Positions 25,801 through 39,100 of a stretch of DNA of 64,000 nt are shown here, piece after piece (positions within the stretch are counted from its first letter, which is position 1; each line of letters starts with the position of its first letter). Both the position numbers and the translations under genes were made by a program. The notes under the pieces were generated by a model. The model searched no databases and was not told the origin of the DNA. It saw nothing but the letters and a program-made list of their open reading frames with translations. Source of the stretch: Whitmania pigra (taxonomy: Eukaryota > Annelida > Clitellata > Hirudinida > Haemopidae); contig JAJTWR010000266.1 of assembly GCA_021613335.1 (NCBI GenBank), forward strand, positions 4,826,001 to 4,890,000, written 5' to 3'.

Positions 25801-26274
25801 GCTTGATAAAGGCTGAGATTTATCACTTAGATATATGAAGAATCGTGAGCATCTAATTAATACATATTCTAAAGAAAAATTTTCGCACATTTTAAATATG
25901 TAATCTGTTTTTGTATAAACCTGTCTAACGTATAATATTATTTAAATTTATGCCTCTATTTATTAAACATTTTTAAAGATATTTCATATATATGTATCTT
26001 TAACGTTTGATATTTCATTAAACAAATGTTTTGATTCAATAATTTTGAATTATTCAATTAAAGCAGATTTTTACGTCTTTTCAATATTAGCATAGAAATA
26101 GCATTTCGACAAACTTTTTTGGAAGTACAAAGTTGGCTGGTCGGTCTATCCTAATTGTAACATCAGATGTGGCAGTAAAGAAATAATGCTTGAATCTAAG
26201 TAGTAATATTTAAATGCATACTAAAATTGTTTTAAAATATTATAACTTACCTTTGTGGGAATGCCTTTGCGCAT
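19876..26274 (-). CDS. ANAPC7: Anaphase-promoting complex subunit 7 (TPR protein)
   Basis: Sixteen minus-strand exons: 26251-26274, 25519-25599, 24497-24619, 23733-23795, 23326-23409, 23025-23143, 22409-22528, 21985-22156, 21701-21792, 21522-21636, 21079-21220, 20830-20927, 20686-20733, 20421-20533, 20091-20207, 19876-19999. This gives 544 aa, in phase throughout. The first ATG (26274) has an in-frame TAA just upstream; a start at the second ATG, 25578 (MLDQLQRLHESGMYEDVKIL), aligns better with known APC7 N-termini and gives 529 aa. The protein is a string of tetratricopeptide repeats, for example AMEPHNFEVLMMNGIALM, NEALAKFREAMSLCPY and ARPILEKAISMDPDYLDAVL, ending in an acidic FFSEDDSNDGE tail as in APC7. 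The subunit is a scaffold arm of the APC/C ubiquitin ligase that drives mitotic exit. Intron 3 carries a hAT-type MITE. Confidence 0.92.
22758..22900 (-). repeat. Short dispersed repeat sharing a LINE-like 3' tail motif
   Basis: The plus strand reads tttatttgtgtagcgccat at 22758-22776 followed by a GC-richer block with repeated gcgcc words, standing out from AT-rich intron sequence of APC7. The 3' tail of the LINE at 52884-54330 reads tttatttctatggcgcc in the same orientation (52909-52925). A shared tail suggests a SINE or truncated LINE mobilised by related machinery. Its boundaries are uncertain. Confidence 0.35.
23898..24322. mobile_element. hAT-type MITE with perfect 15-bp terminal inverted repeats
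   Basis: The left end TAGTGCCCGACCGAT and the right end ATCGGTCGGGCACTA are exact reverse complements. Flanking 8-mers ataatcag (23890-23897) and gtaatcag (24323-24330) agree at 7 of 8 positions, an 8-bp target duplication as made by hAT transposases. The 425-bp interior is AT-rich with no protein coding. It lies in an intron of APC7 between the exons at 23733-23795 and 24497-24619. Low TIR divergence suggests a fairly young insertion. Confidence 0.85.
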
Positions 26275-27864
<1,590 letters not shown>

Positions 27865-29160
27865 TTTTCACCAATCAGAAAGCAGCACCTGCGATCATCT
27901 CTTCTCGTAGGAGTTGTTATGCTGTCATTACAGAGGCACAGTGGAAACCTAACTTTGAAGATGTTTCAATTGCCTTCTATGTATGTATCATATACCAAAA
28001 TACCCTGCACTAATGCTTTATTTTAGATTGAGGACTTGAGAAAAATTTTTTCATTTCATTTCGAATTTTTTTTTTATTTGGTTATTTATTTGTTTAACCA
28101 TCTCGCCCGGTAAATTACGGCTCCTCGAAGCTTTGGTCACATGACACTCTCAGATTGTATCCGACCAACTCAGATTCTCAAGTTCCAATTTCTTTATTAC
28201 TTTTCTCGAGTTGAAAATATAAAGTATAATATTTTTACATATATATTCTAAATTATATCATTTTACTAATATTTATTACATTTAACTTTTACCTTGATGT
28301 TGTTCTAAGGTCTATATTTGGTGGAGGATATCATTAATAATCATGTAATATACAGAGATTCATCTGACATTTGCTTCATGAAGCACATGAATTATTTTTA
28401 ATATTATCATTCCTCATCACATTGAGGAACTGGAATTTGTCACAAATTCTTTGTCGATCCATTTGAATATTTGCACAAACACATTTCCAGGTTTAATTTC
28501 TGCTTTGTGATCTGATGTTAATTTTCTGAAAGTTCTCATTTTGATAATTAAATATGGTACATAAAAACCCAATTCATTGCATCACAATCTAGTCCTTTTT
28601 CTATTTAAACAAAATTATTGATATAAATGATGTGAAATTACCCTGTTAAATTGTTCTTAGGTTCTTTGAAGAGTAATATTTTGGCAGTGGATGATTTATT
28701 GTTTATTTTGTATAACACGAAGATGCCAAATTAAGATAATCAATGGCTTTTGACCAGCTTGTTGTAAATATCATCAGCCATCACATTGCTGTAGTATGCC
28801 TTCCCATTGAAATAAACTGGGGAGGCATGACATATGCTCACAAATAATTGTCACATAAAAACACGCAAACTTAAGCGAGCGTTAGTAAAATCAATAAATC
28901 GGGCTGAATTCAAGCAAAGAACAATTAGTAGGACCTTTTGATATGAACGAAATACTAAGCTTGCAAGGATAAGCAGTGTAATACTGAAATTTGGGTCAAA
29001 GGTTAAATAATAACAATACTAGGCTTGCATGATTGATGTGCTTGACATGGCTTTTTAAAATCGTAATAATTGGCACAGAATAATGGCTGATTATGACAAG
29101 AGAGATTAAAAGATAGTAGCAATCTTGATCATGAATCATTTTAGATAACTTTTCATGTCA
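27865..29160. other. Intergenic region between SMIM14 and Rab11-FIP 3' ends
   Basis: Convergent 3' ends: SMIM14 stops at 27864 (+) and the Rab11-FIP gene stops at 29161 (-). The 1.3 kb is AT-rich and holds presumptive 3' UTRs; an AATAAA-like signal for SMIM14 occurs near 28809. No coding or repeat structure was recognised. Confidence 0.5.
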
Positions 29161-32100
29161 TCACTTCATGAAGGCCTGTAATTTCTTGAAAGGGCTCGTT
29201 GCAAATGAACCTCGAGCCCAGAAGGAATGAGCTCGCTTCTTCCTATTGGAGTAGGAAGAGGTGCTTGTTGGCTTAGCAGTGGGTACGGCCTGGTTGTAAT
29301 TACGAGGGATGGTGGAATAGTGCATTATGTTGCTGAGGGGGGTCAATTCCTTGGAGTTTTTTGCATCCAAACAGGGTTTTTGTAGGAGCTTTGGTTGTGT
29401 TTCAATGACTTTGACGAGCAAGTTGTCAATGTAGTCTTCCAGGTCCCTTATGTAGTCATCCTTTTGGGAAAGTTGTTGCTTTTGTTCGAGAATCAGATGC
29501 ACGAGATCCTGAAATGTCAGAATTCACTTGAGAAGTTATCAAAGCTTAGAACAGCTTTTACAAATAATTTCAGATCACTGATGGAATGCTCACGATTTTC
29601 AGAAAATTTCATTTTCATGCCAAAATTTGGTAAAATATCCAACACTATAATTCAAGCAAGAATTCTTTAAAAGAAGTTATAATAATTATTGGATACATTA
29701 TAAATTTATTACGAAAACCTCGCTAGAGAAACTCTCGAACATCTTGTGCAAATTTTTGTTTGCCAGAGAATTCTCATTGAGTTGAACTGACTTTTGAATA
29801 TTTTTTCTATATTCCTCAATTTCATGTAATTCATAAAGAGCCATCTGATGAGCCTGGTTCATTGTATTGCTTTTTACATTCAGAACTGGAAAAGGAAATA
29901 CTATGATTTCATTTAAAAGTAAACAAAAACTTAACAACACAATTTATGTTAACTAATTAATTAAGTCAATTTCTTCGTGATATTGAATGCAAATAGTGAT
30001 TCAATGAACTAAGAAACCATTCATTCACGCATACAATAATGTAACAGCTTGCAAAAATCAACTTCAATGTAAGGACATACCATCTTTATTTCTCTTCAAT
30101 TTTTCATCGTAGCCATTAAAGTTTGTCTGCTTGTCTGAGACTGAAGACACATCAAATCCCTGAAAATCATTCCTTTGCATTTTTATGGGCACTGGAGGTA
30201 AAGTCCCTGAATTAGAACAGGCATTCTGTATTTGAGATGGAGGACCAACATTAACACAGGATTCAAATGATGTGTGCCTAGAATCAACTGCAGAATCTTC
30301 TTCTGCCAAACTTGCAAGGGAAGCACCAAATGACTCTGAAAAAAGACTACAATCAGCAAAATAAATTAAAAGTTGTTATGAGAAACTTTATTGCAATAAA
30401 TTTGTAGAAAATGTGCCAACTCACCATCAGCATTAACAGAATTTTCATCATGTTTGCCAACATCAAGAGATTTCTGTGATATACTCTAATAAAATGATTT
30501 AAGTAAATTAGAATTTCTTATGTCTTAATAAAATAATAATAATAATTATAAACATTGTAAAATTCTTTGCCTTTAATAATACAATGGGAATACAGTTGAA
30601 CCCACTTATCTCGACCTCGTTTAACTCGCCAACTTTATTAAGCTGCCATTCTTAAAGTGGAACCACAAAATTCCCTTTGTCTTATCATATTCTCATCAGT
30701 TATGAACGATGCTTTTATGTTGCCGAAACCTAACATCTCGAGCACAAAAGAGGGTCAAATTTGCCACTTTACATCGGTTACCTCGACATCTTGACTAATT
30801 GCTGACTTTGAAGTGGAACCGCCAAATTCCCACTTTGCCATAGCATTTTGTCATCGGTTATGTCGATTCCTTTATTTCAATGAACCCAATTCACTCTTAC
30901 TGATTTTGTATGAGGGGTAACACTATAGTTATTCTGTTTACCTTTTTCATTCTAAAAATGTCTAGAATTGTTAAGAGAAAACTAGATAATCAGTCAATAG
31001 AGAAAAAGTATGAAATCATGCTGTAGCTAGAAAAAGGAACAACACCAGCAGACCTTAGTCGTCAGCATGGCATTCCAGCAAACACCATTTCAGGATGGAA
31101 AAACAAGGCCGACAAGATAAAACAATTGCACGAGAAGTCTGTCTTTGATCCAGCAAGAAAAAAACTTAGAATGGCTGAGCACAAAGATATCGATGATGCA
31201 GAGCTTCGATGGTTTACAAATTTGCGAGTTACAGAACTTTCCGTCAATAGTCCCTTGCTTATCGAGAAGGCGGACATCCTTGCTGCCAAGTTAGAACGTC
31301 CTGACTTTAAAGCAAGTCAGAGGTGGCTGGATTGTTTCAAAAAGAGGCACAACATTGTCTTCAAAGCAGTTTGTGGAGAGAGCACTGCAGTTCAACAGGA
31401 GCAAGTGGATTCATGGCTCAACACACAAATGAGCATAATTTTGGAAACCTATGACAGTCGGAACATTTGCATGTACATTCTTATTTATTAATGCATATTA
31501 TGTACATAAAGAAATTGCAAGAATATTAATATACTGTCGGCTGATTACAGACATATTGATTTTTGGTTATCTCCATCATCGGTTATCTCGACCGGGTTCG
31601 ACTGTATGAAAACACAGCAACACTTAAATAACATATAGACTTGAACAAAGAACAATTAAGACATAAACAGGTTTATAATCAATAAAACCTGAAACATACA
31701 GAAATGAAATCTTCTCAACTTGTGATCAAAACAGACTTGTAGCATGCAGAAACAATTAAAGGCACAAAAATCGTCGAGGTTAGTTTGTTAGTCAGCGACT
31801 CTTTCCACCAGTGTTGGATGCAGAAGCTAGGTTCAAGGCATGCATTAGATAAATTAAATGTAACACATTTATACAAAGTTTCAAAATAAGATGTTAAATT
31901 AATTCGAATGACTACACTATTAAATGTAATTATTGAAAGTAAATATTTGTAACTGGATAAAATTTCAAATGGAGTCATGACTCCATAATGTGGTAATCAC
32001 ATGCAGGTACATCTTGAATATTTACACATCTTAAACATTTACACAGCTTAAATATTTACCTGGGCAGAGAAATTGCCGCTACTCAAATCCGATTTCCCGC

Positions 32101-33651
32101 CAAGACTGGTTTTGCTAGGCCACTTGAGAAGGAGCTTGTTGCCTTGAAGAATGCAAAACATAAAAATATAATAACAACTAATAATAAAAACATGCTGATC
32201 ATTTTCACTTTTAAACATTCAAATAAAAAACTTTTACTCAGTTAATTTGTAATCTTCACAACAAACCAATATTGCTGGACAGATTCTTAAACGAAAGAGA
32301 TTTTATGGATTTCTTTTGTCTGTCAAGGTTGCAAGTGCTGCCTGACATGCTGTGCACCATAAAAATGGCAGTCAGTTCAATTTCTCCTCTGGACCTATCC
32401 TGCTTCTTTGAACTTGATTTCACAAAGAGTGGAAACCATCTTTAAAAATTGAAACAATGATAACTGTAGTTGCATCATCAGCATTGCTAACTGAAATTTA
32501 ATTGGCATGTCAAGCCATGCCGTGCAAGTCTAAGAGGCCTAAAATGTAGTTCCAAAAATAGAAATTGAAATTTTGAATACATCCTCAGCATTATAAGTTA
32601 ATTAGCCAGCTGAAGTCAGCAGCCCGGTAATTGGTTGGAGCTGTTCATGAAGTAGCAAATAAAAATGTTACGCTTAAAACATCAACATGTATTCATTCTT
32701 TGTATGCATTGCAAGACATAATGGATTATTAAGTATTGGAAGTGATGGCAACATAAAAATTCAGCCTCAGAGCAACATCAAGAATAACACAAAATAAACA
32801 TTTCCTGTCGCAAGCAAATCATTCCCTCGAACCTCTTTCTCGGCCTCTCGTACACGTTGAACTGATCCAAGGATATTTCTGTTTGACCCAAAAAATCATC
32901 CATGCCAATGAAGTTCCTATGGTACAAGCATAACTTTACTGGCTGCTTAGGTTCTTGAAGACTGACTGAGCTGTCAAAGAAAACACAGTTGATGTGAAGT
33001 AATAATAAATAGTAATAATATTGCAGGAGTAATTGACATAATTTTCGATTATTGATAAATTAATGTCAACAAATAACATTCTGGACTAAGTTGAATTATA
33101 ACTGAAAAAATTTAATTGCAAAACAAAAAAATCTCAAATCAAATAAAATTAATAAATGTCTGCTGATGAAACATACAAGTCACATTCTTCATTCCATTCT
33201 GGATCAACACTTTTTTCTTTAATGGAAGTGTGATATTTCTCTTTACCCAGATGAATGGTGGCATAACAATCATTAGTTCCTGTAATAAAAATAACAAGTA
33301 AGAAATACCAATTTCTAAAATACAACTTTAATATAATAATTTGCAATACCTGATTTGCCCTTCAGCTTTAAGTTCCGAGCTCTATGTACTGCAAACAAGC
33401 TCAACAAAATGTTTAATTCTTGAATGCATTAAGAATAGAATAACTAAATAATCAAATATGTAACGTAGCAAAAGCAATAAATAATTTATCTGTCTTGCAA
33501 CATTGGAATTTTACTCCAAAATTTAACAATTAGATAATATTTCTAAACGTATAATTCTAAGAACTGAAACGCACTCAAATAACGAATAGATAAACTAAAT
33601 AAAAACAATATTTAACCAACCTATTAACTGAACATTTGTAGGTGTCCACAT
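29161..33651 (-). CDS. RAB11FIP: Class I Rab11 family-interacting protein (C2 + Rab-binding domain)
   Basis: Predicted 465-aa protein from ten minus-strand exons: 33621-33651, 33350-33388, 33177-33279, 32833-32970, 32267-32439, 32060-32142, 30425-30485, 30081-30335, 29719-29885, 29161-29508, all phase-consistent. The N-terminus starts MWTPTNVQLI and forms a phospholipid-binding C2 domain (about residues 3-150) with VHRARNLKLKGKSG, HLGKEKYHTS, DPEWNEEC and a RGEIEL segment. The middle is polar. Residues 351-392 form the coiled FIP Rab-binding domain with DYIRDLEDYIDNLLVKVIE, whose YIDNLL core is diagnostic. Such proteins recruit Rab11/Rab25 effectors to recycling endosomes. Vertebrates have FIP1, FIP2 and FIP5 of this class; this looks like their single pre-duplication form, so no number is given. 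A Tigger element sits in the 1.6-kb intron between exons 6 and 7. Confidence 0.92.
30593..31604 (+). mobile_element. Truncated Tigger/pogo-type DNA transposon in a Rab11-FIP intron
   Basis: The left end reads CAGTTGAACCC (from 30593) and the right end GGGTTCGACTG (to 31604); they are inverted repeats with one mismatch. Similar ttatctcgacc words occur inside both ends. TA dinucleotides flank each side (30591-30592 and 31605-31606), the expected Tc1/mariner-superfamily target. At 1,012 bp it keeps the transposase N-terminus but lacks the DDE catalytic region. It is antisense to its host gene. Confidence 0.8.
30958..31491 (+). pseudogene. Tigger/jerky-like transposase N-terminal half, one in-frame stop
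   Basis: From the ATG at 30958 the frame begins MSRIVKRKLDNQSIEKKYEI, meets a single TAG at 31024-31026, then continues with an HTH reading DLSRQHGIPANTISGWKNK and a CENP-B-type second DNA-binding domain (AKLERPDFKASQRWLDCFKK). This is the paired DNA-binding N-terminus of pogo/Tigger transposases. The frame ends before the catalytic domain. It is not functional as a transposase. Confidence 0.75.
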
Positions 33652-34226
33652 CATCAGCACATATGCCGAAGCTATTTATTATTCAATTAAATCAGACCAC
33701 TAATTTTTGTAACGCATCACAATCTAATGCTGTAACCGCAAGTAAAAATTGATTCTTAAACATTTTTATTGAATGAAATGCCGCTCTTCTAACATATCAA
33801 ACACAATCTATTTAGGAGGTCTGCTAGTTCTACAACAACCGAGAACAACTGATTAGAATCTTGTGTAAACAATTTCCATGGCTCGTTCAGTAATTAATTG
33901 ACCCATTTTTTTTAAGGCCTTAAAAAAGTTAAGATTGTGGTCATGCTTTACAATATTATGCTCTATAATGTTATATATTATAATCTTTCACTTAGTAAAT
34001 TGTTAAATTTTTAATTTAATATCTAATAAAAATATTTGTTTAACTACAAATTAAAAAGTTAATATTTAATGTTTAAAATAATGTCATTGTCATTGTCTGC
34101 TTAGTAAGTGGTTCCAAAAGAACTTAAAAAGTTTTCAAGGCGTTTTGAAACCTGGCTGAGTCACTAACAGACGGAGAATAGAGAGCCCGTTCCCGACCAA
34201 CAACCTCCATGAACTTGGGTTCCATG
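33652..34226. other. Upstream region of the Rab11-FIP gene
   Basis: AT-rich, no supported coding sequence. It should hold the Rab11-FIP promoter and any untranslated leader. Confidence 0.4.
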
Positions 34227-34343
34227 CAGGGATGTCATTTTAGCTTTTTCCAAATGGGCAAACCCTCGCACAACATGAAGAGATGACCTTTTTTGAGTCT
34301 AGTCTAAAGTCATGGAAGGCAACCCCCTCAAATGACGTCCCTG
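34227..34343. mobile_element. Small MITE-like inverted-repeat element
   Basis: A 117-bp segment starts CAGGGATGTCATTTTA and ends AAATGACGTCCCTG. The ends are inverted repeats with one mismatch over 13 bases. Flanking duplications are not clear. The size and ends suggest a short non-autonomous DNA transposon, perhaps hAT-like. The interior has no coding. Confidence 0.55.
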
Positions 34344-34689
34344 GTCCTTGTTGCGCACTCGACGTATTTTTTTTGGCGCGTAGATTTCATATCTGATTTA
34401 GTTTTAACCAGTAACCAGGCATTCATTCAGCAAATATTTAAAGTGCCTTTTTTATCCTAAGTCCTAGGTTGTTAAGGCACTATAATGCGCTGTAACAATC
34501 AGAGGCAATCAATAAAACAAAATGAAATAATAAGGTGTGTTGTTGTTGTTTTCACCAGTGAGGAGGAGATGTATTTTGATACATATTAAGACTTTGTGTA
34601 TTATTGAAGAAATTTTATATGATAGCTTGTAGGATATTTTTAACCAGCGTAAACTTTTAATCACCGGTGCAATGTACTCAGATGTTCTG

Positions 34690-34990
34690 GATCCAGAGCC
34701 TTGCCGCTGCGTTCAACACGCCCTGATAATAGTGGAGCGTCCTATTACTGACATTGTAAGCAAAGAGTTGCAGTAATCAATTTTTGTCAGAAGGAATTGC
34801 ACCACCAGTGTAACTAATGTTTTATGCGGGATTAATGGTTTTGTTTCTCTCAGAAAACGAAGCGTGGCGTTACAGCTTGTAGACACCCTTCTTGCTTGCT
34901 CATCCATTGTCAAGCCCTAGCCCAAATAGGCCCCGAGATTTCGAACCGTCCCTGATGGAACAACATAAGCTCCATTAAGATGCAAAATTT
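34690..34990 (-). pseudogene. LINE reverse transcriptase fragment (C-terminal part)
   Basis: The minus strand encodes a stretch including CNATLRFLRETKPLIPHKTL and LLTKIDYCNSLL. This is the recognisable thumb/C-terminal region of CR1/L2/Rex-like non-LTR reverse transcriptases. Stops interrupt it on both sides (a TAG lies just before the LTMDEQARR segment). It is a dead fragment, in a different orientation from the RT scrap at 35519. Confidence 0.6.
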
Positions 34991-35518
34991 GTAGGGATAT
35001 GTCGTTTTAAATCAGAACTAAGCATTATGTATCCGTTTTATAAGAGTTAAGATGGAGACGGTTAGAAGAAATATAAGCTCACGTGGTGGTTAAACTAAAT
35101 TTTCGTAACTGCTTAAAATTAAGTAATATAGGTAAATTTATATTTTAAGAATATTACGTGAGTGTGAAATTTAAATGGAGAATTTTGGCAATATTTTTGC
35201 AATCTAGAAAGTTCCATGTACGTGAAAACATTTCGATTTAGAACTGCATTCAGTATCCTGAATATCCTCACTCATCCGATTTTACGATTTTTTAAATGTT
35301 ACTTCTGAAGGCGGAGAAAATTTTATGAACATTCATTTCGTTGCAGGAATGTTATTTCTGGTCACCTTGATTTTATTTATATAAAATTTTAAAGTCTTTT
35401 ATGCTTCGTTTGGTCATTTGATTCCTGGTTCGGTATTCATTTCCTCTTTAATTTTAAACAAAGGAAAGCAAAGCAAAGGAAAAATTCGGTAATTGCTCAA
35501 TTAAATCCAGTTCCAGGA

Positions 35519-35731
35519 ATGGACCCTGGCCATACCCTGCAATACTGCATTGATGACATCCCGCTCACCACAGTTGATCAAACCAGAGATTTTGATGTCG
35601 TAATAGATTCAGAGTCAAAATTCCGGCTTCACATTGACAACATCACATACAAAGTTGCAGTCAAATTTTTAGTCCTAGGAAGAGAGTTAACAAAATTTGA
35701 AGATCAGGAGCAACTCCATTACACGAGATAA
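35519..35731 (+). pseudogene. LINE reverse transcriptase fragment
   Basis: The plus strand encodes YCIDDIPLTTVDQTRDFDVV and IDSESKFRLHIDNI, resembling the post-catalytic segment of non-LTR reverse transcriptases, where the motif is usually V..T+DLGV.IDS.L+F..HI. Only about 70 codons remain. The upstream YADD catalytic motif is missing. It is a relic from a LINE. Confidence 0.55.
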
Positions 35732-36039
35732 ATTTTCCATACCTATAAAATAAAAATAATAATAATAATAGTAATGCTTGTTATGATTTTTAAGTTTTGT
35801 CAAACAAAAATCCACAGAGTTACATTAACACTTCACATGTTGCAATTGCATTCAAATTGAAATGATTTAAGAAAAAAGTATGTTGAATCATAATTTCAAA
35901 TTCAAGAAGAGGATTTTTAAGCTTGACGTTGCGAAAACACTTTAAAACTTAAAAATATTTTTTGTTGTTAACAATTAATTTAAAAACTTTTCTAAAATAC
36001 TTTTTACAATGTAAATTCGAACTACATTTTCTTCGCCTT

Positions 36040-36149
36040 AGGACATCCTGTGTAATGCACATGGCGGATTAAGAGCGGAATTGGCGTGTGGTTATTGCGA
36101 ATTATTCGGCCATAGTTTCATAATAAGCGTAATCTAGACATATTTTAAA
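36040..36149 (+). promoter_or_regulatory. Importin-beta core promoter with YY1-like ATGGCGG motif
   Basis: ATGGCGG at 36061-36067 (in context gcacATGGCGGatt) matches the YY1 site often found just downstream of transcription starts of housekeeping genes. It lies about 85 bp before the importin-beta ATG. No TATA box is evident. Function is inferred from motif and position only. Confidence 0.4.
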
Positions 36150-39100
36150 ATGAATCTCACGACAATTTTGGAGAAGACAGTTTCATCCGGTTGGTTTTGT
36201 AAAGAATATTTGCTATACGTAAATTCACGCGCCGGCGATTTTCAAACTGGCATTATTTCGCTGTAAATTAAACTTTAAAATGCTTCATTTTTGTGTCATT
36301 TAACAGATTTTATTTGTTGATTGTAGACAAAAATGAGCTTGAAACTGCTCAACAATATTTACAGCAAGCTTCAGTTCAGAATTTGGTTAGATACTTGACG
36401 TTCGGATCTGCTAGATATTTAATTTCATATAACTTTCTATTCTCTATAATATGATGTTTCTTGGGCCCTATGATGATTGGTTATAGGACAACATCCACCA
36501 GCTGTTGTTGCATAGGTTTTATTTTTATTTAGCCTGAGTTCTTGAAGCAATTGTCTGATGTCTTGAAACATGGAAACAATAGTCCAGTTGCCAGAATGCA
36601 GGCTGGCATTCAGCTTAAGAATGCTCTTTACTCAAAAGACCCCTCTTTAAGATTGGCTTATCAGCAAAGGTGGATGACATTTCCAGATGACCTCAGAAGA
36701 TACATAAAAAATAATGTATGTTTGCTTTGTGGATTACTCGTGTATGATTTCAGGTGCAATTTTTTTTCTCGTGCATTTATTTTCTAGGTGTTGGAAACCC
36801 TTGGGTCGGAAACGATGCGGCCGAGCACTGCCGCTCAGTGTGTCGCTTATATCGCTTGTGCTGAGTTACCACAAGATCAGTGGCCTGAGTTGATGCAAGT
36901 GCTGACAAGTAATGTTGCCAACCCAACAAGTACAGAAATGGTCAAGGAGGCCTCTTTGGAGGCTGTTGGTTACATATGCCAAGATATTGTTAGTTTGCTA
37001 AACATTGTTTGCCATTTTATTTTTGTACTTGATCACCTGAGCTCTCTTTAAGGACCCAGAGATACTCCAAACAAAATCAAATGAAATCTTGACTGCCATT
37101 GTCAGTGGTATGAAGAAAGAAGAGCCTAGGTTTTTAATGACTAATTTGATAAACACTAAATGAATAGAAATATAAGTTCAGTTTGTCTTACCAGCAACCA
37201 TGTCAGATTGGCAGCCACTAATGCCCTCTTGAACTCTTTGGAATTCACAAAGGCGAACTTTGATAATGATGTTGGTATACATAGTTACATTGTTGTCTGA
37301 ACCTTAATTTCACTTACTACTTTTTTATTACTGACATTATGTGTTTCCAGGGAGAGAGACATTTTATTATGCAAGTAGTGTGTGAAGCTACACAATCTCC
37401 TGACACACAAGTTCGAGTTGCTGCATTGCAGTGCCTTGTGAAGATCATGTCTCTCTACTATCAGTATATGGAGCACTACATGGGTCCTGCCCTTTTTGCT
37501 GTAAGTTATGGTGAGCACGTTATATTCTGTGGGCTTGACTCAGTTATCTGAACAAATTTTAGATAACCTTGGAAGCAATGAAGAGCACCATTGATCAAGT
37601 TGCATTGCAGGGGATTGAGTTCTGGTCAACAGTTTGTGATGAGGAAGTTGATTTGGCCATAGAGGCAGCCGAGGTGTGATGTGATGTGTTTGTAATTAAG
37701 TAATTTTGCAACTTACTTTAGTAATTGTATTACCTTTATTTGTTAATTAATTTGCTCATCTGTAGCATTGTTTTTTACTATTTTTGGCTTTTAGGCTGCA
37801 GAACAAGGTAGACCACCTGAGAGAACCAGTAGGCATTATGCAAAAGGTGCACTTCAGTACTTGGTATCAATACTTACACAAACACTGGCCAAACAGGTAT
37901 TCACCATTTTATGTCTTCACAATTTGCAGGATATTTTGTATTTTCCCCATGCGGTGAACTTAATATCTTAATAAATACATTATTTTCTGTAGGCAGATCA
38001 TTATAAATTATTATGATGACCATATTGAAATTGAAAGTGATAACGTTGGTTTGTTTGGAATTGATTAGGAGGAGTTTGATGATGATGATGAATGGAACCC
38101 GTGCAAAGCAGCTGGAGTGTGTTTGATGTTGTTGGCATCGTGTTGTGAAGATGACATTGTTCCCCACGTCTTGCCATTTGTAACAGAACGCATTAAAAGT
38201 CCTGATTGGAGGTTCAGGGATGCTGCCGTCATGGCTTTTGGTGAGATTCCAAGGATCACATTTGATGTTGGAACAAAAATTGATGACGTTCAATTAATTG
38301 ATTTCAGGCTCAATATTAGAAGGCCCCAACTCCGACACATTGAAACCTATTGTGGAGCAAGCTATGCCCACATTAATTGAACTCCTAAAAGATTCCTCCA
38401 TACAGGTTAGAGACACTGCCGCCTGGACGGTCGGCAGGGTGTGCGAATTGTTGCCGGGTGCGGTGATCAATGAAAACTTTCTCAACCCACTCCTCTATGC
38501 CATGGTTGAGGGATTGACTTCAGAGCCCAGAGTTGCTGCCAATGTTTGCTGGGTAAGTTATTATCAGTGGATTATTAGAAGTTTGGCAGCGGCAAACTAA
38601 TTGTGAATTTGACCTTCAGGCATTTTCTAGTCTGGCTGAGGCTGCTTATGAAGCAGCTGAGATATCTGATGATCAACCAGAACCTGCCACTTACTGTTTG
38701 TCTTCGTATTACGAGCCAATTGTCCAGAAGCTTCTGGAAACCACTGACAGGTGATTATTATTTTTATAATTTGATTCCTTCATTTTCATTTGGTGTTTCA
38801 ATTATCAAAAATGAATTCTAACCTTTTATGTAGGTCTGATGGCTGCCAGCACAACCTCAGGAGTGCAGCATACGAAGCACTCATGGAGATGGTCAAAAAC
38901 AGCCCTAGGGTTTGTGCCGATATAAATTCAATATTTGAAATCATGGGAAGATTTAAAAATTTTGCGTTTAAAAAATAATTTGCAGGATTGCTATGTCACA
39001 GTACAGAGGACAACAATGGTTATTTTGGAGAGGCTGCAGCATGTTTTGCAAATGGAGGTTGAATTTGAGATTATTGATTGCAATTGAACAAGATCAAAAA

